Positions 17,100-23,400 of a stretch of 35,214 bases of DNA are shown piece by piece (the first letter of the stretch is position 1; every line of letters starts with the position of its first letter). The notes beneath the pieces were generated by a model. That model did not search any database. It saw nothing but the letters and a program-made list of their open reading frames with translations, and was not told the origin of the DNA. This stretch comes from Armatimonadota bacterium. Its GTDB lineage: Bacteria > Armatimonadota > Zipacnadia > Zipacnadales > VGFC01. The translations under genes were made by a program, and so were the position numbers. The stretch spans positions 1 through 35,214 of the forward strand of contig VGFC01000025.1 in assembly GCA_016869045.1 (NCBI GenBank). The letters are read 5' to 3'.

Positions 17100-18527
17100 T
17101 CACACCACCCGCAGGCTTCCCCCGAGCGCGACCATGCGCTGGCGGGTCCACGTGCGCGGGTCGGTGACGCCCTGGCCGGTCGGGCCGGCGATGGTCTGGG
17201 AGAGCCAGCCCTCGGCGCCCACGCCAACCCACGCGAACGCCGGCGCATTCGCCACGATGATCGTGCACTCCAGCGAGCGGGCGAAGCGGCTGATTCGGTC
17301 GATCGAATCGGAATGGACTGCAGCGGTGTGCTTGTAGCCGTGCTCGATCTCGATCGCGGCCTTGAGGCCAGCCTCGAAGTCGGGCACCCGCACGAGCGGC
17401 AGGACGGGCATCATCTGCTCGTGACGCACGAAGGGGCAGTCGCCGGGGCACTCGGGGATCACCACGCACCGCGTCCCGGCGGGTGCTGAAAGCCCGGCGC
17501 GTTCGAGGATGACCGTGGCATCCTGCCCAATCAGGTCCCGCGTCGGCGCATCGTCCGTGAAGCACACGCCCGCCAGCCGGCGCGCCTCTTCGCGCTGCGC
17601 CACGTAGGCGCCGGCCTGCTCCATCTCCTGCACGAGACGCTCCGCAACCGATTCGACCGCGATCACGACCTTCTCGTCGATGCAGGGGAGGTTGTTGTCG
17701 TAGCTCGCGCCGCGCAGGATATGCTCGGCGGCCTGGGCGAGGTCCGCCGTCTCGTCCACGAGCGCCGGCGGGTTGCCCGGCCCGGCGCAAACAGCCGGCT
17801 TGCCACTCTCCAGCGCCGCCCGCACGACGCCCGCCCCGCCGGTCGCGCTGATCAGGTCGATGCCGTCATGCTTCATCGCCTGGACGACGGTTCGCAGGCT
17901 CGAGTCGGCCACCGCCGCCATCAGGTTCGCCGGCCCGCCCGCGGCGACGATGGCGCGGTTCAGAATCTGCATCTGCTCCAACGTGCATTCACGCGCGCCG
18001 GGATGTGGCGAGAAGAACACGCCGTTGCCCGCCGAGATCATCGCGATCCCGTTGTTCGTGACGGTGGAGGTGGGGTTCGTCGAGGGCGTGATCGCCAGGA
18101 TGACGCCGTACGGTGCGCGCTCGACCAGCGTGCAACCCTGATCCCCTGTGATCGCGTCGGTCTGGAGCACTTCGGGCCCGGGCGTCAGCCGCGCGGTGTA
18201 CTCGTTCTTCAGCACCTTGTCCGCCACGTTGCCCATGCGCGTCTCCGCACGGGCCTTCTCCGCCATCTCTCGCGCGCTCTCGATAGCCGCCTGGCGCATC
18301 GCCTCGATTATCTCGCGGCGCTTGCCCATCCCCAGCGCGACCAACTCCCGCCCGGCCTCCCGCGCCGCCGCAATCGCGGCGTCCATGTCCTCGAACACGC
18401 CGTCGCCGTCTCTCCCCTCTCCGGAACGGAGAGGGGCAGGGGGTGAGGCAGGCCTCTGCTCCTCCTCGCGGATGCGCGTGAGAACCTGCGCGACGATCTC
18501 CTGTATGCGCCTCTCGTCGAACTCCAT
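17100..18527 (-). CDS. CoA-acylating aldehyde dehydrogenase of the microcompartment (EutE/PduP-like)
   Basis: The enzyme oxidises an aldehyde to its acyl-CoA with NAD+. The 475 residues open with an amphipathic helix (RRIQEIVAQVLTRI) typical of BMC encapsulation peptides, then a short linker, then the catalytic domain. The catalytic cysteine is Cys282 (NNLPCIDEK); the cofactor region shows ITPSTNPTSTVTNNG. The ORF track begins upstream in another gene; the ATG used has a G-rich site (GGGGGG) and lies 11 bases after the DUF4349 stop. The linker SPPAPLRSGEGRDG is encoded by an in-frame copy of a palindromic repeat. With the class II aldolase upstream, lactaldehyde is the likeliest substrate by analogy with fucose/rhamnose BMCs. 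Confidence 0.93.
   Translation of the reverse strand: MEFDERRIQEIVAQVLTRIREEEQRPASPPAPLRSGEGRDGDGVFEDMDAAIAAAREAGRELVALGMGKRREIIEAMRQAAIESAREMAEKARAETRMGNVADKVLKNEYTARLTPGPEVLQTDAITGDQGCTLVERAPYGVILAITPSTNPTSTVTNNGIAMISAGNGVFFSPHPGARECTLEQMQILNRAIVAAGGPANLMAAVADSSLRTVVQAMKHDGIDLISATGGAGVVRAALESGKPAVCAGPGNPPALVDETADLAQAAEHILRGASYDNNLPCIDEKVVIAVESVAERLVQEMEQAGAYVAQREEARRLAGVCFTDDAPTRDLIGQDATVILERAGLSAPAGTRCVVIPECPGDCPFVRHEQMMPVLPLVRVPDFEAGLKAAIEIEHGYKHTAAVHSDSIDRISRFARSLECTIIVANAPAFAWVGVGAEGWLSQTIAGPTGQGVTDPRTWTRQRMVALGGSLRVV
18411..18448. repeat. Family A palindrome inside the aldehyde dehydrogenase gene
   Basis: CCCCTCTCC, a 5-base loop and GGAGAGGGG, followed by GGGGGTGAGG, match the right two thirds of the repeat before carB. 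On the coding strand it is read in frame as SPPAPLRSGEGRDG, between the encapsulation helix and the enzyme domain, without a stop or frameshift. Confidence 0.8.
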
Positions 18528-18538
18528 CTGGCCCCCCG

Positions 18539-19510
18539 CTAGGCGTCCGGCTTGGGCGTCTTGGCCCGCCGGCTGGCGCGGATCGCCCACCAGACGATGA
18601 ACGCGGCCGCCACGAACGGACCGATCACGATCACCAGGTAGATCAGCGCGGTGATTGCCGCACGCACGACCCGGATCAGCGCGTGCCACGCGTTGAGGAC
18701 GTGGTAGCCCGCGCTCCATTCCCGCAGCTTCTGCTCGACCTTGCTGGGCCGCGTCTGGATGGTGACCGTGATCGTCGAGTAGGCGACGCTCTCCCGCAGG
18801 TAGCTCCACTGGCCCTGCGCCTGCTCGATCTGCCCGCGGACGCGCGAGAGTTCCTGCTCGACCTGCAGCACGTCGGTGATCTTGCCCTGCCGCTTGAACA
18901 GCTCGGCGACGACCTCTTCTTCGCGCCGCAGGTTCTTGAGCCGCGCCTCGAGGTCCACCATCTGTCGGGTCACGTCCTCAGCCTTGATGCTGAGGGAACG
19001 CACGTCCCCGAGGGCGCGCAGCTCCTTCACCACGTCATGGAACTTCGCCGATGGGATGCGGACCGTGATCGTCGTCGTCTTCTCGCCGGTCGGGCTCGTG
19101 ACTTCGTCGCCCCCTCCGAGCTTCCCGCCAGCGGCCTTGTAGATCCCATCGACCTTCGTCGCCGCGGCATCCACATCGTCCACCTCGACGGTCATCTGCG
19201 CGGTGTAGATGATCTCGCTGCGTGCCTCGGCGGCCTGGGCCACGCTACCTAGCATCCCGCCGCCGGGGCCTCGGGCCTCCGCCGGCGCGGCCGGAGCGCC
19301 CATCCCCGGCGCGCTCCCCATTGGCATCCCCGCCGGCGCCATGGCCTGCATGGACTCGGCCATCCCGGAGGGGGCCGCCGACTGCTTGGGCTTCAGGAAC
19401 ACGAAAGAACCCACGGCGAACACGATGAGCGACAGGACGACGGTGCCCGCCGCGATGCCGCAGCCAACCAGCCAGCGCCGCGGGCGGTTCACAGGCATGG
19501 TTCCCGCCAT
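18539..19510 (-). CDS. DUF4349 membrane protein within the BMC operon
   Basis: The 323-residue protein has an N-terminal membrane segment (about 14-38, IAAGTVVLSLIVFAVGSFVF), a Met/Ala/Pro/Gly-rich linker, a DUF4349 domain (from IIYTAQMTVEV to about 270) with a coiled coil (LEARLKNLRREEEVVAEL), and a C-terminal membrane segment (about 285-310) ending in a basic tail. The predicted topology puts the main domain outside the cytoplasm. DUF4349 has no established biochemical role. It is 24 bases after the flavoprotein and 11 before the aldehyde dehydrogenase, so it is part of the operon. Why a membrane protein belongs with a cytosolic shell is unclear. Confidence 0.88.
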   Translation of the reverse strand: MAGTMPVNRPRRWLVGCGIAAGTVVLSLIVFAVGSFVFLKPKQSAAPSGMAESMQAMAPAGMPMGSAPGMGAPAAPAEARGPGGGMLGSVAQAAEARSEIIYTAQMTVEVDDVDAAATKVDGIYKAAGGKLGGGDEVTSPTGEKTTTITVRIPSAKFHDVVKELRALGDVRSLSIKAEDVTRQMVDLEARLKNLRREEEVVAELFKRQGKITDVLQVEQELSRVRGQIEQAQGQWSYLRESVAYSTITVTIQTRPSKVEQKLREWSAGYHVLNAWHALIRVVRAAITALIYLVIVIGPFVAAAFIVWWAIRASRRAKTPKPDA

Positions 19511-19534
19511 GTTCGTACCTCCTTCAGCGCGTCC

Positions 19535-20314
19535 CTATCGCCCGATCAGATCGACGCCCAACTCCTGCGCCGCGTCACGCGCCAAGGGCGTCACGATGGC
19601 GCGGGTCACCTCGATCGACTCACCGCGCCTCGCCGCGCGGCGCACGTCCTCTTCGGTGATGACACGTCGGCTCTGCAGTGGCCGCTCGCGGCTCGGCTCC
19701 CTGCCGGTGAGCAGCGAGATGGCGGTATCGCCGATGCGGGCCGCCGGGATGACGTGGCAGCCAAGGGCCTCCAGCCGATCCAGGTACTCCTCGTACAGTC
19801 GCACCAGGGCCCGCGGCGCGTCACCTGCGCCCGACCCATCGCGTGCGGCGAGGTCGGGGTCCACGCCATCCTTCGCCACCACCACCGGCTTGCCAGACCA
19901 GAGCGCACTCAGCACGAGCGTGCTGGCGAACGAGTCGCTCAGCCCGAGCCCGATCCGCGCGAGCGTGGTCCGCGTGAGCTGCGCAACGAGGATCACTTCC
20001 GCCCGGTCGATCAGCTCCCACGGGCTGACGCGGCTGTCGGGCAGGACGGTCTCGTGGACGCGCGCTTCCCTTCTGAGTCGTTCCTCGCCGATGATCTCCT
20101 TCGCCGCCGGCGTCAGGACCGCTACCATGCGCGCGAGCTTCGCGATCCCGCTCACCTGCGCCAGCGCCGTTGACAACCCTCCCCGTCCCCCGCAGAAGAT
20201 CGCGATCACCGTCTGCGCGTCATCCCGCGCTGCAGGCGGCACGTCCGCGGTCTCCGACCGCAGGGCCCGGCGAACCTGCTCGGCGACGATTCGTCGCAGG
20301 CGGTCTTGGTCCAT
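19535..20314 (-). CDS. Flavoprotein-family protein associated with the microcompartment
   Basis: This 259-residue protein resembles the flavoprotein (PF02441-like, FMN-binding) fold: VIAIFCGGRGGLSTALAQV, VAVLTPAAKEIIG, RAEVILVAQLTRTTLARIGLG and KPVVVAKDGV. Related proteins occur in several BMC loci. The N-terminus DQDRLRRIVAEQVRRAL is an amphipathic helix like an encapsulation peptide. The C-terminus holds ITEEDVRRAARRG and TPLARDAAQELGV, a tail recurring in BMC-linked proteins as far as can be recalled. No Shine-Dalgarno is seen; its ATG is 8 bases after the BMC-P stop, suggesting coupling. Its reaction is unknown: redox recycling or flavin binding are possible. Confidence 0.82.
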   Translation of the reverse strand: MDQDRLRRIVAEQVRRALRSETADVPPAARDDAQTVIAIFCGGRGGLSTALAQVSGIAKLARMVAVLTPAAKEIIGEERLRREARVHETVLPDSRVSPWELIDRAEVILVAQLTRTTLARIGLGLSDSFASTLVLSALWSGKPVVVAKDGVDPDLAARDGSGAGDAPRALVRLYEEYLDRLEALGCHVIPAARIGDTAISLLTGREPSRERPLQSRRVITEEDVRRAARRGESIEVTRAIVTPLARDAAQELGVDLIGR

Positions 20315-20322
20315 TGGAGGGA

Positions 20323-20667
20323 TCAGCCGCCTCGTGGTTTGCGCTTGGGCTTCGCGGCCTGAGCGGTGAACGCGTGGCGCTCAAGCCCCCGTCCGGTATC
20401 GAGGTCGATGTGATCGACGATCGCCACGACCGCCGAGCGCAGCGGCGTTCGCTGCGGCGTCTCGAAGACCAGCATCGCGGAGCGGCCCTCCTCGCAGACC
20501 AGGACGGTCTCGCCGACTCCCGCGCCCACGGCATCGCTGGCCAGGAACGAGGGGCCGCTCGCCTTCAGCTTGAGGTCCAGCGGCTGCACGACCAGCAGCT
20601 TCCGCCCCCCGTAACAGGGGTGCTTGATCGTCGAGACCGTGCTGCCCAAGACCGTGCAGAGCTTCAA
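20323..20667 (-). CDS. BMC-P pentameric vertex protein (EutN/CcmL family), third in operon
   Basis: Pentamers of this family cap the vertices of the shell. The 114 residues begin KLCTVLGSTVSTIKH and show [21 protein letters not shown], followed by VVAIVDHIDL. A basic C-terminal tail (AKPKRKPRGG) of about 20 residues exceeds the usual length. The start is taken as TTG because GGAGG lies 5 bases before it and because the upstream sequence (CCCGCTGTGGCC, GG-rich, TGGCC) aligns exactly with that before the ATG of the first BMC-P gene. The ORF track's upstream start lies inside repeats. Confidence 0.9.
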   Translation of the reverse strand: MKLCTVLGSTVSTIKHPCYGGRKLLVVQPLDLKLKASGPSFLASDAVGAGVGETVLVCEEGRSAMLVFETPQRTPLRSAVVAIVDHIDLDTGRGLERHAFTAQAAKPKRKPRGG

Positions 20668-20695
20668 GGCCACCTCCGGCCACAGCGGGAGTGCA

Positions 20696-20798
20696 GGAGT
20701 TTGGGAGTGTAGGAGTTTGGGAGAACTGCTCACGGCCCGCCTGGGCCCGGCGACAGCTCGCCCGCCGTTCTCCCAGACTCCTACACTCCCAAACTCCC
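20696..20798. repeat. Inverted repeat, family C, copy 1 (GGGAGTGTAGGAGTTTGGGAGAAC)
   Basis: About 31-base arms with few mismatches enclose a G+C-rich centre that begins TGCTCACGGCCCG. It lies between the second and third BMC-P genes and reaches almost to the ribosome site of the third. Copy 2, in opposite orientation, lies before the first BMC-P gene and shares both the arms and the start of the centre. Confidence 0.85.
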
Positions 20799-20801
20799 GC
20801 C

Positions 20802-21065
20802 TCAGACGTCTACGCGGTCCACGATCCCGACGATCGTGGCGTCGGAGGCGATCTCGGGGCCGTCCCACGCGACGCCGGCTTCCCGGCCGGTCTCCGCGAA
20901 GACGACCTCATCCACTCCGACGCCGACGGCGTCGAAGGCCACGAGAGGGCCGCCGACGGGCTTCAGCCGGTGATCCATGGGCTGGATCAGCAGCAGCTTC
21001 TTCCCGTGCGCGCCCTCGTCCTTGACCGTTGAGACGACCTTCCCAACCACCTTGGCGAAGAACAT
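20802..21065 (-). CDS. BMC-P pentameric vertex protein (EutN/CcmL family), second in operon
   Basis: The 87-residue protein is the size of a minimal EutN/CcmL pentamer subunit. It begins MFFAKVVGKVVSTVKDE and contains LLIQPMDHRLKP, AFDAVGVGVDEVVFAETG and ATIVGIVDRVDV, the usual order of conserved strands. It is the shortest of the three vertex proteins here and lacks any tail. A family B palindrome sits directly upstream, a family C palindrome directly downstream. Its ribosome site is weak. Confidence 0.93.
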   Translation of the reverse strand: MFFAKVVGKVVSTVKDEGAHGKKLLLIQPMDHRLKPVGGPLVAFDAVGVGVDEVVFAETGREAGVAWDGPEIASDATIVGIVDRVDV

Positions 21066-21077
21066 AGGTGGTGTCCC

Positions 21078-21154
21078 GTGCGGGAATTAGGGACAGGCCC
21101 CAATTTCCGACATGACGTCCGTCGGAAATTGGGGCCTGTCCCTAATTTCCGCAC
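21078..21154. repeat. 34-bp inverted repeat, family B, copy 2
   Basis: Arms of 34 bases with one mismatch share the core AATTAGGGACAGGCCCCAATTTC with the repeat after carB. The loop is again 9 bases and again contains GACGTC. It provides the terminal codons and TAG stop of the first BMC-P gene, in the same reading frame as it does for carB (GGA AAT TAG). Confidence 0.9.
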
Positions 21155-21438
21155 TTTCGATAGGTGATTCTCCCGTCGGCCTCCACCGTGTCTACGATGC
21201 CGATCACGGTCGCGTCCACCGGACAGTCCTGCGTTCGCGGGGTGATGCGCGCGGACGAACCGGCGACCGTGAGCACGACCTCGCCGACGCCGGCCCCCAC
21301 GGCGTCGATGGCGACCACGTATCCGTCGCCCACCTTCCCGTCCGGCGCGACGTCACGCACGATGAGCAGCTTGCAGCCCTCCAGGGCCGCATTCTTCTGT
21401 GTCGCAACAACCGTCCCGATGACCTTCCCGAGTTTCAT
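21142..21438 (-). CDS. BMC-P pentameric vertex protein (EutN/CcmL family), first in operon
   Basis: The 98-residue protein begins [16 protein letters not shown] and contains [34 protein letters not shown] and [12 protein letters not shown], the complete EutN/CcmL core. The ORF track extends it 74 codons upstream through palindromes; homology and a GGGGG ribosome site fix the start at the ATG used here. Its last three residues (CGN) and stop come from the family B repeat. With two other BMC-P genes in a row, vertex proteins make up the majority of shell genes in this locus. Confidence 0.93.
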   Translation of the reverse strand: MKLGKVIGTVVATQKNAALEGCKLLIVRDVAPDGKVGDGYVVAIDAVGAGVGEVVLTVAGSSARITPRTQDCPVDATVIGIVDTVEADGRITYRKCGN

Positions 21439-21492
21439 GGCCACCCCCGGGCCACAGCGGGAGTGTAGGAGCTTACTGGATCCCTCATGAAG

Positions 21493-21568
21493 ACGGAGAC
21501 AGTGGGGCGGGCATTCTTGCCCGCCAAGGCCCCTCGGCGGGCAAGAATGCCCGCCCCACTGTTTCCGT
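21493..21568. repeat. 33-bp inverted repeat, family D (ACAGTGGGGCGGGCATTCTTGCCCGCC)
   Basis: Arms of 33 bases with one mismatch and a 10-base loop; each arm contains its own smaller palindrome (GGCGGGCA and TGCCCGCC types). It lies among fragments of family C sequence (GTGTAGGAGC on one side, GCTCAGTAGGAG on the other), as if inserted into an older copy. Confidence 0.87.
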
Positions 21569-21588
21569 GTTTGTGCGAAGCTCAGTAG

Positions 21589-21674
21589 GAGTGTAGGAGT
21601 CTGGGAGAACGGTGGGCGGACCGTCGTTCCGTGCGGTCGGGCCGTGAGCAGTTCTCCCAAACTCCTACACTCCC
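21589..21674. repeat. Inverted repeat, family C, copy 2 (opposite orientation)
   Basis: Arms of 22-24 bases with one mismatch (GAGTGTAGGAGTCTGGGAGAAC and GTTCTCCCAAACTCCTACACTC) enclose a centre whose reverse complement starts TGCTCACGGCCCG, as in copy 1. It lies between the second BMC-H gene and the first BMC-P gene. Confidence 0.85.
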
Positions 21675-21694
21675 AGACTCCTGCTCTCCTGCCG

Positions 21695-21973
21695 TCACAC
21701 CGTCGGCAGGATCTTCTCCAGTTCGGGGTGCGGGCGCGGGATCACGTGCACGGCCACCAGTTCGCCGACCTTCTTCGCCGCGGCGGCGCCGGCATCTGTG
21801 GCGGCCTTGACGGCCCCCACGTCGCCGCGCACCATGACGGTGACGTACCCGCCGCCGACGCGCTCCGTGGTCGGCAGCAGCGTCACGTTCGCCGCCTTGA
21901 CCATCGCATCCGCCGCTTCGATGGCGCCGACGAGCCCGCGAGTCTCGATCAGCCCGAGAGCGTCCTGGTTCAT
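21695..21973 (-). CDS. BMC-H hexameric shell protein, second copy
   Basis: This 92-residue protein is a canonical BMC-domain (Pfam00936-type) subunit, which forms the hexagonal facets. It shows [18 protein letters not shown], the pore-forming loop [25 protein letters not shown] and the terminal [10 protein letters not shown]. The GGG pore sequence is a flexible one of the usual type. A strong AGGAGG lies 9 bases upstream. It is 44 bases after the first BMC-H gene. Confidence 0.96.
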   Translation of the reverse strand: MNQDALGLIETRGLVGAIEAADAMVKAANVTLLPTTERVGGGYVTVMVRGDVGAVKAATDAGAAAAKKVGELVAVHVIPRPHPELEKILPTV

Positions 21974-22017
21974 CTGCTCGTTCCTCCTGTGCGCGCCTAC
22001 CGTGTGGGCGCCTGAAG

Positions 22018-22314
22018 CTACTCGGCGGCGGCGCCGCCCTTGCGTTTGCGGATAATCGGCGCGATCTGGTCGTCGGGCCGCGGGATGACATGCACGGAGA
22101 CGACCTCGCCCACCTTCTTGGCAGCCGCCGAGCCCGCATCCACTGCGGACTGGACTGCGGCCACCTCGCCCGTCACCAACACCGTCACCAGTGCGGCGGT
22201 CACGCGCTCTAAGCTCAGGAGCGACACGGTCGCCGCCTTCAGCGCGGCATCCGCCGCCTCAATCGCCGCCACGAGGCCCTTCGTCTCGATCATCCCGACA
22301 GCCATCTGAGCCAT
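22018..22314 (-). CDS. BMC-H hexameric shell protein, first copy
   Basis: This 98-residue BMC-domain protein reads [41 protein letters not shown] and [12 protein letters not shown]. It differs from its neighbour at the pore loop, which is RVTAAL in place of RVGGGY, and has a basic then acidic tail ([10 protein letters not shown]). The two are paralogues and likely form facets with different permeability. A purine-rich ribosome site (GGAGAGATGAG) precedes the ATG. It is the second gene of the operon, after the aldolase. Confidence 0.96.
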   Translation of the reverse strand: MAQMAVGMIETKGLVAAIEAADAALKAATVSLLSLERVTAALVTVLVTGEVAAVQSAVDAGSAAAKKVGEVVSVHVIPRPDDQIAPIIRKRKGGAAAE

Positions 22315-22337
22315 GTCTCATCTCTCCATTCGCGCTT

Positions 22338-22434
22338 GGGTGACGGGTTACAGGTGATGGGTGATGGCAACGACAACGAAACGGCGACTGCGGTCGCTGC
22401 CTTTGCTGTCACCTGTCACCCAGCACCCATCACC
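22338..22434. repeat. Imperfect inverted repeat, GGGTGACAGGTGATGGGTGAT type
   Basis: A left arm built of GGGTGACGGGTTACAGGTGATGGG faces a right arm whose reverse complement is GGTGATGGGTGCTGGGTGACAGG. Both arms look like rearranged copies of one unit. The right arm overlaps the last codons and the TGA stop of the class II aldolase gene. Confidence 0.65.
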
Positions 22435-23192
22435 TTCCGTTCCTCCCCCAACGCCTCCATCACCAACTCCGTGATTCGCGCGACCAGCGTCTCGTCCGGC
22501 TCCGGTCGGCCGCACGAGTCTCCCGCCGCCAGGCACGACTCCTCGCTCGGCAGCAGGCCCAGCTCTCGGCGGATCTGCTGCAGCTTCGCCAGCTCGCCCT
22601 GCTCGATGGCGTGGGCGCCGCCCAGCAGCCGCGCCGTGATGGCAATCTTCGCCGACTGCTCCAGGGCCTCCAGGCGGTAGCTGGCCTGGAACAGGTCGCT
22701 GCCCACGGCGACCGCGCCGTGGTTTTCCAGCAGGAACAGGTTGTGGTCCTTCACATGCCGCGCCAACGCCTGCGGCACGCCCTCGCTGCCCGGCGTCGCG
22801 TACTCCACCAGCGCCACCGGCCCCAGGAACGTGTGGGCCTCGGTCAGAATCTCCGTCGGCACCGGCACCCGCGCGGCCGCGAAACCGGTCGCCGTCGGCG
22901 GATGGCCGTGGACCACTGCGCAGACATCCGGCCGCCGCTCGTAGATCGCCAGGTGCATCTTGATCTCGGACGACGGCCGCGTGAACCCCTCCACCGGGGA
23001 GCCGCCCATGTCGATCTTGACGATCTCGTCGGGCGACATGAACCCCTTGTTCACGCCGGTCGGCGTCGCGAGCAGGTGCTGCTCGCTCAGCCGCACGCTG
23101 AAGTTGCCGTCCGTCGCGGCAACCAGGCCCTGCATCCACATGCGCCGGCCGATCTCGCACAGATCGCGTCGCAGTCGGCCTTCATCCGGCAT
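22416..23192 (-). CDS. Class II aldolase (fuculose-phosphate-aldolase-like) with encapsulation tail
   Basis: The enzyme family splits L-fuculose- or L-rhamnulose-1-phosphate into dihydroxyacetone phosphate and lactaldehyde. The zinc site shows HGHPP and ENHGAVAVG; the phosphate-binding start is TDGNFSVRL with TPTGVNKG. After the catalytic domain (about 210 residues) comes a linker and a helix (DETLVARITELVMEALGEE) that fits the encapsulation-peptide pattern, as known for the planctomycete BMC aldolase. The ATG is preferred because GAGG lies 10 bases away; a GTG three codons upstream (used in the track) is the alternative. It heads the BMC operon. Substrate assignment is by family and context. 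Confidence 0.9.
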   Translation of the reverse strand: MPDEGRLRRDLCEIGRRMWMQGLVAATDGNFSVRLSEQHLLATPTGVNKGFMSPDEIVKIDMGGSPVEGFTRPSSEIKMHLAIYERRPDVCAVVHGHPPTATGFAAARVPVPTEILTEAHTFLGPVALVEYATPGSEGVPQALARHVKDHNLFLLENHGAVAVGSDLFQASYRLEALEQSAKIAITARLLGGAHAIEQGELAKLQQIRRELGLLPSEESCLAAGDSCGRPEPDETLVARITELVMEALGEERKVMGAG

Positions 23193-23400
23193 GGCGGCCA
23201 CGCCTCACGCGTCCCTTCCGTACTCAGGGGGACGTTCGCATGTCACCCCGCCTCTACCTGCATCGGTCAGAAGGAATTCTGGGAGAGGCAGTCCAGAGAC
23301 CGGAGTTCGGCAGCCGGCATGGGAGGTATCTGCAGCCTGAGCCGTCAATATTGCCTCCTCACACCCGTGAGCGGAGATCAGTGGACGGGAGTCCTGCCCA

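Noticed and set aside
19535-20314. PduL phosphotransacylase
   Set aside because: The conserved PduL metal-binding histidine segments (such as ARHVHLS) are missing and the fold pattern is that of the flavoprotein family.
20690-21690. CRISPR array
   Set aside because: The repeats are inverted, of several unrelated families and not regularly spaced; no cas genes are present.
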